64,000 nt of DNA from an uncultured Muribaculaceae bacterium (GTDB taxonomy: Bacteria; Bacteroidota; Bacteroidia; Bacteroidales; Muribaculaceae), in the NCBI GenBank assembly GCA_944320595.1, contig CALUIB010000014.1:16966-80965 (forward strand), written 5' to 3'. A program made the translations under genes and the position numbers. The number at the start of each line of letters is the position of its first letter. The first letter of the stretch is position 1. A model generated the notes under the pieces. The model did not search any database, was not told the DNA's origin, and was given only the letters and a program-made list of their open reading frames with translations. Positions 27,642 through 35,753 of this stretch are shown here, in pieces.

Positions 27642-27669
27642 ATGGAGACGCAGCGCACCACGTGTCCAT
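27642..27669. repeat. Imperfect palindrome upstream of cmk (same family as 59253-59280)
   Basis: ATGGAGACG at 27642-27650 pairs with CGTGTCCAT at 27661-27669 with one mismatch. The core AGACGCAGCGCACCACG is nearly identical to the core of the hairpin at 59253-59280 read on the other strand (AGACGCAGCACACCGCG). Confidence 0.7.
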
Positions 27670-27726
27670 TAATTCATAGCAAAAATAACAATCCCCCCGA
27701 AGAAAAGCAAATTTTGCCCCGGCACA

Positions 27727-29220
27727 TTACAGCTCGACGATTTCCACCGTGTCGCCCACGCCGGGCATGGCCATGCCTGCATCGGCATTGATATATGTGG
27801 GGTCGCAGATGTAGAACCGGCTGCCGTCCACCGTTACATAAGTGCCGCCAGTGAGGCTACCATCGGTAAAGCGGACTGCCGCCGCAAGGTGTATGCCGGG
27901 GTAGTTCACAAGCACTGTCTCCAAGCCAAGCAGGTTTCGCACAAGCTGGGCGAAGAATATGGCGCGGTCGTCGCAGTCGCAATAGGCCGAAACAAGCGTC
28001 TCCTCGGCGAAGTTCCATTTTTCGTAACCATATTGGTCTTGGTCGGTCTTGTAACGGAAAGCATTTTGCACAAAGTGCAGCAGATGGTTCACCGCCTCGT
28101 CCTGTGGTTTGCCTGCGATGTGCGGCGAGAGCTGCCTCCGCAAGTCGCCAATCATGCGGCTATCGACAGGAGCAGTGCCGTATATGCCAAAATCCACGCA
28201 CGGGTAAGTGGAAAAATAGTTCACAAGGTTGCGGTTGTAGCCCACCACGTAGCCGGTGCCGCCGAATTGCAGCTGTTCCGAGCCTGCGGCGTAGGCAAGT
28301 TGCGGCGTGGCAGTTACTGCAAAGTCGAGCGGAGTGCCGCCGTCGCCATACTGTGCGGCGCACGTCTGTATCTCGGTTAACCGGCTATGCCGCAGGTTGA
28401 TGACGTAATACCGCCTGCCAGGGTCGGCATTGCTGCCACGGAATGTGAAATAAGATGTGTTGGACAACTCCTGCCGTGCCGCCAGCAGGACATACAGGTC
28501 GCCGCCCGAGCGGCCAATCTTGGCGCTAAGCCCCACTTGGTTGAGCATGAATGCCGAAAACACCACCCGTTCATTCTCCGATGCGCCGGGAATGTAAGTT
28601 GCTGCAAGTTCACGCGCAAGTAGGAACAGCCCGTAGTCATTGAGCCGCAATGCGCTGCCTGTGCGCTGTAAGTCGCTGGCAATAGTCTCTACGGGCAGTT
28701 TTGACAACTTGCCCCAAAAGTCGGCCACGTTGCTTTCCGACACTCCGACAAGGCGGCCTATATGTGTTTTTTCAACCTGTTGCAGCCTCACCTGTGTGCC
28801 GAAAAACTCCGCAGTCACCGTAGCTTTTGGCTCGGGATTAACCGGCTTGAAGTCGGGCATCGGCACAGTGTCGGCGGCAGGCACCGGCGGCACATCCACC
28901 ACCACAGTGGGCGGCTCGTCGCCAGGCTGCGGCAGCGACGGGTCATATACGGGCGGCTTGGGCATGGGGCGGAAACCGCGCTCCTCCCTGTAAAGGTTGA
29001 AACTCTCCCATTTTTCCTCAAGGAACCGGGCGTAAGCCTCATTGAGTGAGTCGCGGAACTCCGCTATCTCCCTCTGCTTTGCGCTGCGGAACTGCTCCAG
29101 CCGCTGCAACTGTTCCTCCCTGAACGCCTCAATGTCGCCCTGTCGCAATTGTGGGAACACGTTCCCTGTAACCAAAGCCACCCCGCAAGCCGCCAAAATT
29201 GCAATCTTCCTCATAGCCAT
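27727..29220 (-). CDS. Exported transglutaminase-like (Cys-His-Asp) protein
   Basis: The product has 497 residues. A signal peptide is followed by a charged coiled-coil stretch (about 25-75), a Pro-rich linker (about 80-125) and a globular region. The C-terminal part has the transglutaminase/peptidase-like triad blocks AYCDCDDRAIFFAQLVRNLL (Cys near 411), NYPGIHLAAAV (His) and FYICDPTYINAD (Asp). This fold can be a protease, amidase or transferase. It is the last gene of a five-gene operon of exported proteins, which suggests a job in assembling or processing them. This role is inferred. Confidence 0.7.
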   Translation of the reverse strand: MAMRKIAILAACGVALVTGNVFPQLRQGDIEAFREEQLQRLEQFRSAKQREIAEFRDSLNEAYARFLEEKWESFNLYREERGFRPMPKPPVYDPSLPQPGDEPPTVVVDVPPVPAADTVPMPDFKPVNPEPKATVTAEFFGTQVRLQQVEKTHIGRLVGVSESNVADFWGKLSKLPVETIASDLQRTGSALRLNDYGLFLLARELAATYIPGASENERVVFSAFMLNQVGLSAKIGRSGGDLYVLLAARQELSNTSYFTFRGSNADPGRRYYVINLRHSRLTEIQTCAAQYGDGGTPLDFAVTATPQLAYAAGSEQLQFGGTGYVVGYNRNLVNYFSTYPCVDFGIYGTAPVDSRMIGDLRRQLSPHIAGKPQDEAVNHLLHFVQNAFRYKTDQDQYGYEKWNFAEETLVSAYCDCDDRAIFFAQLVRNLLGLETVLVNYPGIHLAAAVRFTDGSLTGGTYVTVDGSRFYICDPTYINADAGMAMPGVGDTVEIVEL

Positions 29221-29226
29221 AAGAAA

Positions 29227-30261
29227 TTAAGGTAAACTCCGCACCGCCCGTACAGATATTTTTTGATTTGGGAGCAATGAGCTTTGATCACCATTGGTGA
29301 AATTTAATACTCGATATGTTTTGCCACTGTAAGAAACTGTTTCACTTGCACTCCAATACCAAATATTCTTATTTTCACCGCTTTTGAAACCACCAATTGC
29401 ATCTTTGTTATTATACATTAAAGCAAGTTCATCTATTGTTGGTAATCTCCAGTCGTCAAACCCACCTATAATTGAATTTTCGCATATCAGCTTTGCACTT
29501 TCCCAGTCAATACCTTCTTCTGAAGACAAATCTTTAGTTTGTACACACAAATTTCCAACAATTACATAATCAGAACTGGAATTGTCATTTTGAATATTAG
29601 TACCTTTCCCATTAAACACCGTCACGAGCAGCTCGGCCACCGAGCCGTCGCCTTGGGTGGTGGAACGCACGAGCAAGGTGGCATAGTTGTCGGTGGAGGT
29701 GTTGCTTAGGCGGCTGCGGTCGATGGTGAACGAGACTGCCGTTGCACCACCGGCGGGTGACGAGCCTGTAGCCGGTTCCACCTTGGTTATCCATCGGGCG
29801 GCATTGGCTATTTCCCAACTTATTTCACCTTGCCCTTCATTTTTGATGGTGAAACCGGCCACGTTGTTGCTTTCGTTCGAGCCCATATCGATGTAGTTTT
29901 TGTTAATCGACAGGCCGCCGACGCTCCTGGCCATGGAGAACACAAGCTCCTCGTTGCGGCCTGCGGCAAGTTCGATGCTGCTGTTTTGGGTTTGGCAACC
30001 CTCCTTGAACACTTTCAGCTCGTATTTGCCCGGGTTTAGTCCAGTGAAGTCATACAGTCCGTCACTGCCTGTGATTTTCACACCGCCACCAGGCGTTAAC
30101 AAAATGGCAGCTGCATTAACCGGCTCGCCATCGATGACTACTGAACCATGCACCGCGGCCAAGTTAGTCTCCTCGGGCGACGGTTCGTCGCTGCTTGAGC
30201 AGCCACACAGCGGCAACATAGCTGCCACCACACATATTATGTATATAAATAATCGATTCAT
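29227..30261 (-). CDS. Lipoprotein with carboxypeptidase-regulatory-like, BACON-like and Lcl/DUF1566-type domains
   Basis: The product has 344 residues. The lipobox is LCGC, followed by a Ser/Glu linker. Residues about 35-105 are a carboxypeptidase-regulatory-like beta-sandwich (GSVVIDGEPVNAAAILLTPG). Residues about 110-215 look like a BACON domain (ISWEIANAARWITKVEPATG). The C-terminal 120 residues match the Lcl/DUF1566 type (DDWRLPTIDELALMY, YWSASETVSYSGKTY, VRAVRSLP). The DNA for the last domain (29227-29620) is AT-rich while the rest is GC-rich, so the domain was probably acquired separately. It is a likely surface protein; partners are unknown. Confidence 0.75.
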   Translation of the reverse strand: MNRLFIYIICVVAAMLPLCGCSSSDEPSPEETNLAAVHGSVVIDGEPVNAAAILLTPGGGVKITGSDGLYDFTGLNPGKYELKVFKEGCQTQNSSIELAAGRNEELVFSMARSVGGLSINKNYIDMGSNESNNVAGFTIKNEGQGEISWEIANAARWITKVEPATGSSPAGGATAVSFTIDRSRLSNTSTDNYATLLVRSTTQGDGSVAELLVTVFNGKGTNIQNDNSSSDYVIVGNLCVQTKDLSSEEGIDWESAKLICENSIIGGFDDWRLPTIDELALMYNNKDAIGGFKSGENKNIWYWSASETVSYSGKTYRVLNFTNGDQSSLLPNQKISVRAVRSLP

Positions 30262-30302
30262 AACACATTGTTTATTAGATACGTTTTGCTTAATATAACT
30301 CC

Positions 30303-30650
30303 TTATTCATCAACAGGAGTGAGAGGAATGTCGGCACGGACGCTTTCGCCCGACACGGCGGAGACCGTCTTGCGGTTGGTCGCGTACCCATCTTTCTGCA
30401 CAGTGATGGTATATTGCTCCACTTCGAGGTCGGTGAACTCGTAATGTCCGTCGCTGCCCGACACCGTTGTCTTGCCGCCAGGTGACAATATGATGGAGGC
30501 GGCATTCACAGGGTCGCCGGTGCGGCTGTCGCTCACAGTGCCATAAAGGGTGGAATAGAAATCATGCTCGTCGTTGGAACACGAGCCACTGCACAGCAGC
30601 ACTATCGCAAGGCTGGCGGCCAACATCAACTTATTCATTATAGTTTTCAT
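30303..30650 (-). CDS. Small lipoprotein with one carboxypeptidase-regulatory-like domain
   Basis: The product has 115 residues. The signal ends in CSGSCSND, with Cys as lipidation site. The mature protein is a single beta-sandwich repeat (GTVSDSRTGDPVNAASIILS, DGHYEFTDLEVEQYTITVQ). It resembles the first domain of the next lipoprotein downstream, so the two are probably related by duplication. No catalytic residues are expected. Confidence 0.75.
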   Translation of the reverse strand: MKTIMNKLMLAASLAIVLLCSGSCSNDEHDFYSTLYGTVSDSRTGDPVNAASIILSPGGKTTVSGSDGHYEFTDLEVEQYTITVQKDGYATNRKTVSAVSGESVRADIPLTPVDE

Positions 30651-30695
30651 TTTTTCCTCAGCTTTAATGTGTTTGCATAAATCATCTCATTTACA

Positions 30696-31493
30696 TCAGA
30701 AATTCAGGCACAGCGATATGCCTCCGCCAGCATTGCCGTCGAGGCCGGATGTGAAAAATGGCTGCACGTCGAGCGTGGTTCGGTGAGCCACTACAATGTG
30801 CTTTTTGCCCTTGGCCACGATGCCGTCAATCACGTTCCATGCATACACGGCTAAGGCGCCGGCTATCGCCACATTTCGCACCGTGGCGCAGCGGTCGGCA
30901 CTGTCGGCATTGCGGCGGCGAGTGTCAACATCGTGAGAAGTATTGACCTTGGAGTTGAAAGACGAGCGCATACACTCGGCCACCACTATGGCACCTATAA
31001 AAGCCGTTTCGGCACCGATGAAAAAAGCACCTTTCCCCTTGCTCCCTTTTTGCAGCTGCGTCATGCCCGGCACGAACACCGACGGCGAAAAGCCGTACTC
31101 GTCGGTCACACGCACCACGTCAAAGTCGTAGGTTGGGTTCTTGGCCACCTGCGCAAGCACACTCACGCGATACTGTCCGCCACTGTACTCGGTGTAGCGG
31201 TCAATGACACGGGCCTTGACGGTAAGGTTGTCGCTGCCAGCAGCTATGACATTACCGTTGGCATCGATTTTTATATTCACACGCACACCTGCCTCATGCG
31301 ACCGCGCACCGATTACTTGATTTACGGCCTTTAGCAAAGCCTCATCTTCGGAGAAACCCGATGCCGAAGCTGTTTTGATATAGGAATTTGTGAGGTCGTT
31401 GAAATACCCATCGACCCATGATGGACGTTCCTGTTGTGCCATTGCCGATGCAGCACACAGCAACAGCATTAAAATCAGTGCTGTATATTTCAT
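30696..31493 (-). CDS. Exported/membrane protein with LPP20-like N-terminal and small membrane C-terminal region
   Basis: The product has 265 residues with a signal peptide (ending SAMAQQ). Residues about 25-140 resemble LPP20/FlgO-type domains (alternating strands and a helix with ASASGFSEDEALLKAVNQVI). The rest has two hydrophobic segments (AFFIGAETAFIGAIVVAE and VAIAGALAVYAWNVIDGI) after PGMTQLQKGSKGKG, like the PG-x-GQ turn of DUF5683-type membrane domains. It starts 18 bp after the previous gene and is the second gene of the operon. Function unknown. Confidence 0.6.
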   Translation of the reverse strand: MKYTALILMLLLCAASAMAQQERPSWVDGYFNDLTNSYIKTASASGFSEDEALLKAVNQVIGARSHEAGVRVNIKIDANGNVIAAGSDNLTVKARVIDRYTEYSGGQYRVSVLAQVAKNPTYDFDVVRVTDEYGFSPSVFVPGMTQLQKGSKGKGAFFIGAETAFIGAIVVAECMRSSFNSKVNTSHDVDTRRRNADSADRCATVRNVAIAGALAVYAWNVIDGIVAKGKKHIVVAHRTTLDVQPFFTSGLDGNAGGGISLCLNF

Positions 31494-31511
31494 TTCAATG
31501 TTTTTGATAGT

Positions 31512-32108
31512 TTATTCTTCGCCTCGATATGCCTTCAAGTCCTCGGCAAGCTTGCTACGGAACTCCTCGGCACGTTGGCGTATGTTCTCCTTGTGACTTT
31601 TAGACAAATTGTCGGCTACGGCATTGCTTATTTGCTCCTTGCTTATCTTGATGCCGATGTAGCACTCTATGTTTCCTTTTTCATCGACTCCCGAGAATTT
31701 CAAGCAACAATGCGATGTATTGTTTACTATTCCCATTATCACGCTATTGATTCCGCCCAAGACCTGGGCATCAACATCGGTGCCACCATTTGAGCTTACT
31801 TCCTCGAAAAAGCTCATTACTTCACCTTCCACAGCGTGTTGCATCTTCATGGCAATCACATCTTGTCCATTCTTTAGAGCCGACAGTTGCAATTGAGCTT
31901 TTCTTGCCGCTGCCCCCGATGCAAACCCAGTTGCGGCAAAATACTCGTCATCGTCATACACGGCGCATGGCACATCGAATGCTCCACCTTCAAATGGATT
32001 GGTGTACCTGCGCTCAGATTGCACTACTTGCTTGTTTCCGCCACAGCTTGCCAACAGCATACAAAATGCACAAATGGAAACCAACACTGAAAATACATGA
32101 GTTTTCAT
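31512..32108 (-). CDS. LPP20-like lipoprotein, first gene of an exported-protein operon
   Basis: The product has 198 residues. The lipobox is LLASC with Cys at about 22. The mature part has an LPP20-like pattern (YFAATGFASGAAARKAQLQL, then a helix and VDEKGNIECYIGIKI). The C-terminal 40 residues are charged and probably a coiled coil (NIRQRAEEFRSKLAEDLKAY). A long structured leader (32109-32510) and a consensus promoter in a repeat (32513-32543) lie upstream. Confidence 0.65.
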   Translation of the reverse strand: MKTHVFSVLVSICAFCMLLASCGGNKQVVQSERRYTNPFEGGAFDVPCAVYDDDEYFAATGFASGAAARKAQLQLSALKNGQDVIAMKMQHAVEGEVMSFFEEVSSNGGTDVDAQVLGGINSVIMGIVNNTSHCCLKFSGVDEKGNIECYIGIKISKEQISNAVADNLSKSHKENIRQRAEEFRSKLAEDLKAYRGEE

Positions 32109-32510
32109 AATAAAAATATGTTTTTCTGCGCCCGTGGTTCCCGTCGGCGGACTGAGTTATTCAGAATAATAGCTTTTTTTCTTGCACACACGTATAAAAA
32201 AAGAGCGCGGGAACCTGTACCTGTTACTCGTCCCACACTTTGAGGCCTTCGCATTGCCCTTCCTGCCGGAACGAGCAACGCAGAAGCCCACGCCGATATG
32301 TGTATATACAACTTTACTGATTGCAGGCACTCGTTGCCCACACCAAAATGATATAACATACCCCGTAAACATCTACCGTTGCTTGGTTCTCTGACAGGAA
32401 TGTGAAAGTTGCGAAGTTTCAAAGTGTCAAGAACAAAACGCCAAGTAAACGTCTTTCCTTATATGTCTGTTCCCCACTCATGTACCCGGAAGTACTGGCG
32501 TGAGATTTTT
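32109..32510 (-). other. Long structured leader or RNA element upstream of the lipoprotein operon
   Basis: No believable gene is seen on either strand. Read on the minus strand it holds an extended hairpin at 32289-32244 (GGCTTCTGCGTTGC pairing with GCAATGCGAAGGCC, 13 of 14 positions counting G-U, capped by TTCC/GGAA). A second, long-range stem pairs GGTTCCCG (32215-32208) with CGGGAACC (32143-32136) and encloses a T7/A7 stem. The region sits between a consensus promoter and the first ATG of the operon, so it is probably transcribed. Confidence 0.5.
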
Positions 32511-32512
32511 TG

Positions 32513-32543
32513 CAAATATAGTGAAAGTCGAGCGCAATGCAAA
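32513..32543 (-). promoter_or_regulatory. Consensus promoter TTTG-N19-TATATTTG inside a palindromic repeat
   Basis: On the minus strand TTTG (32543-32540) is followed after exactly 19 nt by TATATTTG (32520-32513). It points toward the structured leader and the lipoprotein operon. Confidence 0.7.
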
Positions 32544-32664
32544 AAAATTAGCTTGTTGATTTTTTTGCAATGCCGAGACGCAGCCTATATTATGGAAATA
32601 TAGTGAAAGTCGAGCGCAATGCAAAAAAATTAGCTTGTTGATTTTTTTCATTGCCGAAACGCCT
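32514..32664. repeat. Tandem pair of promoter-carrying palindromic repeats
   Basis: A 53-bp sequence at 32514-32566 recurs exactly at 32596-32648 (offset 82 bp). The first copy is a complete palindromic unit, 32514-32591, with ends AAATATAG and CTATATT and inner arms GCAATGC. The second has a decayed right arm. The promoter -7 box is intact at the first copy and altered at the second (TATATTTC). A related element is at 54156-54325. Confidence 0.85.
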
Positions 32665-32767
32665 GCTTTGGCATTACTGCGTTTTTAAGATTTTTTATAT
32701 GTGCTTTAATTGGTTGATATTCTACATTGGTGAGTTGCAGGTAACCAAGTGATGAGATTGTAACTTA

Positions 32768-32798
32768 TTGGTATTTACATATATACCAACTAAATTTG
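32768..32798 (+). promoter_or_regulatory. Cupin-gene promoter with palindromic operator in the spacer
   Basis: TTG (32768-32770) and TAAATTTG (32791-32798) are 20 nt apart. The palindrome TTGGTAT-N8-ATACCAA (32768-32789) covers the -33 element and almost all of the spacer, which is a classic repressor position. The gene starts 25 bp later. Confidence 0.65.
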
Positions 32799-32823
32799 CT
32801 TCGTAAAACAAAATAAAACGATT

Positions 32824-33273
32824 ATGAAACAATTAGAACAAATTGCAGCTGCTGCAAATTTCAACGCAATAAGCGTGGGCAAACTGAGTGAACTAAGCGA
32901 CTATGTTTTGGAACTGGGGCCGGATGTGAAAATCCCAGGGAAAGTATTCGGAGGCGCAGCCTTGAAGGCCACTGGTGCCGAATTTTCATTCCAAATGTTC
33001 CAGCCGGGAACCGAAACAGGTTTCCTGCACACCCACAAGCAGCACGAGGAACTATATTTCTTCCTTGGCGGTTCGGGCGAATTTCAAGTTGACGGGCAAA
33101 TATTCCCTGTGGGCGAAGGCAGCGTGGTAAGAGTTTCCCCCGACGGCCGCCGCTCGGTGCGCAACAACGGCGATACCCCTCTCATAATGCTATGTGTGCA
33201 ATACCGCGGCAACACTTTCACGGCCGAAGATGCCACCGACGGCAATATCCTCAACGAACCAGTGAAGTGGTAA
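32824..33273 (+). CDS. Cupin domain protein
   Basis: The product has 149 residues. It is a single cupin barrel with the metal-binding motif FLHTHKQHEELYFFLGGSGEF (His, His, Glu) at about residues 60-80 and a second motif block near RRSVRNNGDTPLIML. Cupins of this size are sugar isomerases, dioxygenase-like enzymes or binding proteins; the substrate cannot be told. It stands alone, with an operator-type palindrome in the promoter and a terminator directly after it, so it is a separately controlled unit. Confidence 0.85.
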   Translation: MKQLEQIAAAANFNAISVGKLSELSDYVLELGPDVKIPGKVFGGAALKATGAEFSFQMFQPGTETGFLHTHKQHEELYFFLGGSGEFQVDGQIFPVGEGSVVRVSPDGRRSVRNNGDTPLIMLCVQYRGNTFTAEDATDGNILNEPVKW

Positions 33274-33307
33274 CCATGCAGCAGGTTACACCCTGTTTAT
33301 AAATACT

Positions 33308-33349
33308 TAAAGTGCCGCAGCGACGAAATGTCGTATGCGGCACTTTTTT
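33308..33349. terminator. Bidirectional terminator between the cupin and frr genes
   Basis: AAAGTGCCGC (33309-33318) pairs with GCGGCACTTT (33337-33346), with an inner CGAC/GTCG stem and a T-tract. Confidence 0.8.
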
Positions 33350-33376
33350 ATGTCATTGCAAGAGCTGTGAAATCCT

Positions 33377-33937
33377 TTACACTGTGAGAATTTCTTTCTC
33401 TTTCAAGGCAAAGAGTTCGTCGATTTTCTTCATGTAACGGTCGTGCGTCTTTTGCAGCTTGTCTTCGGCATCCTTTTCCACGTCTTCCGACATACCATCT
33501 TTGATGGCTTTCTTCAGACCGTCGATTGCCTCGCGGCGAGCGTTGCGCACCGATATTTTGGCCTGCTCAGCCTCGTTCTTCGACTGTTTCACGAGAGCCT
33601 TGCGGCGTTCCTCGGTGAGAGGTGGGATTGATATGCGTATTATCTCACCGTTGTTTTCAGGCATGATGCCAAGGTCGGAGTCAATAATGGCTTTTTCTAT
33701 TACCTTGAACATCGACTTTTCCCACGGTGTGATAGTGATGGTGCGGGCATCTGGCACACCCACGTTGGCCACATTGCTTATTGGAGCCATGCTGCCGTAA
33801 TAGTCCACGCGGATACCGTCGAGTATTTTCGGGTTGGCCTTGCCGGCGCGTATGCGTGCAAGCGTCTCTTCGAGATAAGCCACGGCAAGTTCCATTTTCT
33901 CCTCGGCAGGATTTAGATAATGATTAACGTCGTTCAT
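33377..33937 (-). CDS. frr: Ribosome recycling factor
   Basis: The product has 186 residues, the standard length. The three-helix bundle and signature blocks [34 protein letters not shown] and [14 protein letters not shown] are present. With EF-G it splits post-termination ribosomes. It follows pyrH on the same strand with a 74-bp gap, the common pyrH-frr pairing. Confidence 0.96.
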   Translation of the reverse strand: MNDVNHYLNPAEEKMELAVAYLEETLARIRAGKANPKILDGIRVDYYGSMAPISNVANVGVPDARTITITPWEKSMFKVIEKAIIDSDLGIMPENNGEIIRISIPPLTEERRKALVKQSKNEAEQAKISVRNARREAIDGLKKAIKDGMSEDVEKDAEDKLQKTHDRYMKKIDELFALKEKEILTV

Positions 33938-34011
33938 AAATGTCAGTTATATAAGATTTAATAATAAACAAGTCGGCAAAGTTCCCATCATGCTATTTCG
34001 TGGGAAACCTT

Positions 34012-34722
34012 TCAATATACCAATGTGCCTATAGGCTCGCCGTCGAGTACACGGGCAAGATTGCCCACGGTATCCATGTCAAACACTATGATAGGCAATT
34101 TGTTTTCCTTGCACAGCGTTGTGGCAGTGAGGTCCATAACCTTCAACCCACGGGTGTATATTTCATCATAGCTGATTTCGGTGAACTTGGTGGCTGTGGG
34201 GTCTTTTTCGGGGTCGGCAGTGTAAATGCCATCCACGCGCGTACCCTTCAGCATCACATCGGCCTCCACTTCTATGCCACGCAGTGCCGAACCGGTATCA
34301 GTGGTAAAGAACGGATTGCCCGTTCCACCAGCAATTATCGCCACCTTGCCGCCACGCATGGCATCGATGGCGCGCCACTTGCTGTAGTGCTCACCTATGG
34401 GGAACATATTGATGGCCGTGAACACCTGCGCGGGCTGCCCTATACTTTCGAGAGCCGAGCTAAGAGCCAACGAATTAATCACCGTGGCAAGCATTCCCAT
34501 TTGATCGCCTTTCACGCGGTCAACACCGCGTGCCGCACCGGCAAGGCCGCGGAATATGTTGCCGCCACCTATCACGATTGCTATCTCCACGCCACCCTGC
34601 GCGGCATCCTTGATTTGACGGGCATAGTCGCCCACGCGCTGGGGGTCGATGCCGTAACCTTGCTTGCCCATGAGCGATTCGCCGCTCAGCTTCAGCAATA
34701 TTCTCTTATACTTAGTCCTCAT
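34012..34722 (-). CDS. pyrH: Uridylate kinase
   Basis: The product has 236 residues with the amino-acid-kinase fold. Motifs are LLKLSGESLMGKQGYGID, IVIGGGNIFRGL and the UMP-binding block MQLKGTRVDGIYTADPEKDP-like MLKGTRVDGIYTADPEKDP. It phosphorylates UMP in the cytosol and is allosterically controlled in other bacteria. It lies just upstream of frr. Confidence 0.96.
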   Translation of the reverse strand: MRTKYKRILLKLSGESLMGKQGYGIDPQRVGDYARQIKDAAQGGVEIAIVIGGGNIFRGLAGAARGVDRVKGDQMGMLATVINSLALSSALESIGQPAQVFTAINMFPIGEHYSKWRAIDAMRGGKVAIIAGGTGNPFFTTDTGSALRGIEVEADVMLKGTRVDGIYTADPEKDPTATKFTEISYDEIYTRGLKVMDLTATTLCKENKLPIIVFDMDTVGNLARVLDGEPIGTLVY

Positions 34723-34814
34723 GACATAGTGTATTTTTTAATTTTGAATGTTCCACAAATTTAGCATATTGCCCCAACAGTGCAAAATATATGCGCAGAA
34801 AAAACACCAAGCCA

Positions 34815-35753
34815 TTACCGCTTGGGAGGAGCGGATTGTTTCACATATTCTATCACTTTCTCGTTAGCCTCGTCGATGCGGTCTTCATGGAATGGTTTCA
34901 AGTAGGTCTCGGTGACGGCAATCGACGAGTGACCCATGGCCTGCGATATTATGCCGTGGTGTATCTCGCAATGATATGCCATGGTAGCCCACGTGTGGCG
35001 GGCAGTATAGGTGCTAAGCCGCATGGCCGACCTTTGCGACAATTGGTTCAAATTGCGATTTATCTGACGCAATGCACATTGGTACTCCCTGTAAGCCCTT
35101 TCGGTACCTTCCGGGCTGCTTATGAACGGGAACAAGTAGGGCGAATACCGAGGCGTGTCTTTAGCAAGCCTTTTCATGATTGAAAATGCCTCGTCGGTGA
35201 TTTTAACCGTAATCATGCGCCCCGTCTTGCGGCGGCGGTATGAGAGGAACACCCCGTCGAGGTCTTCCTTGCGCAAGTAGGCAAGGTCAACAAACGGTAT
35301 CCCACGGAGCAGGAACATAAGCCTGAACACGAGCTTGGCCTGATGCAGCTTAATGTCGCCCACAACTGGCCTTGCCGTGGCATCAACCATCAACGAACCT
35401 ATCTCACGGGCGTTCAATGCCCGCTTGCGCCTATTTACCACCGAGGTACGCACGTTTGCAAAAAGCCGCGGCGTGAACACTGCCACGCCATATTCCACGG
35501 CACGGTTATAGGTGGCTTTCACCACCTTGATATAGGTCGCTGCAGTGTTGCGGCTACACTGCTTGCCGCGAATGTAAATTTCAAAGCCCTTTATCACATC
35601 GGCCGACAATTCGCGGAATGCCAAGTCGCACCCCTCCCTGTAGTCGATAAAAGCCTTGTATGCGCTATTGTAAATATGGGCAGTACCCCACTGGCAATTG
35701 CGCTTGTATTCGTCTATTAGTGTTCTCATCATCTTAAAAACTGTTATATCCAT
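34815..35753 (-). CDS. Tyrosine recombinase / integrase (orphan, short Bacteroidetes type)
   Basis: The product has 312 residues. An N-terminal SAM-like DNA-binding region (about 1-100) is followed by the catalytic domain with Arg in MFLLRGIPFVDL, the HxxR block TYTARHTWAT, His in AMGHSSIAVT and the nucleophilic Tyr in ETYLKPF. All catalytic residues are present. The first ATG at 35753 is used; inner Met codons at 35732 and 35729 are alternatives. No other mobile-element genes, tRNA target or invertible gene set adjoin it. Such short integrases often invert promoters or surface genes in Bacteroides. Confidence 0.85.
   Translation of the reverse strand: MDITVFKMMRTLIDEYKRNCQWGTAHIYNSAYKAFIDYREGCDLAFRELSADVIKGFEIYIRGKQCSRNTAATYIKVVKATYNRAVEYGVAVFTPRLFANVRTSVVNRRKRALNAREIGSLMVDATARPVVGDIKLHQAKLVFRLMFLLRGIPFVDLAYLRKEDLDGVFLSYRRRKTGRMITVKITDEAFSIMKRLAKDTPRYSPYLFPFISSPEGTERAYREYQCALRQINRNLNQLSQRSAMRLSTYTARHTWATMAYHCEIHHGIISQAMGHSSIAVTETYLKPFHEDRIDEANEKVIEYVKQSAPPKR

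Noticed and set aside
32105..32422. Minus-strand reading frame of about 105 codons in the leader region
   Set aside because: It overlaps other frames of similar length, has no signal or domain, and lies over strong RNA hairpins, so it is more likely non-coding.
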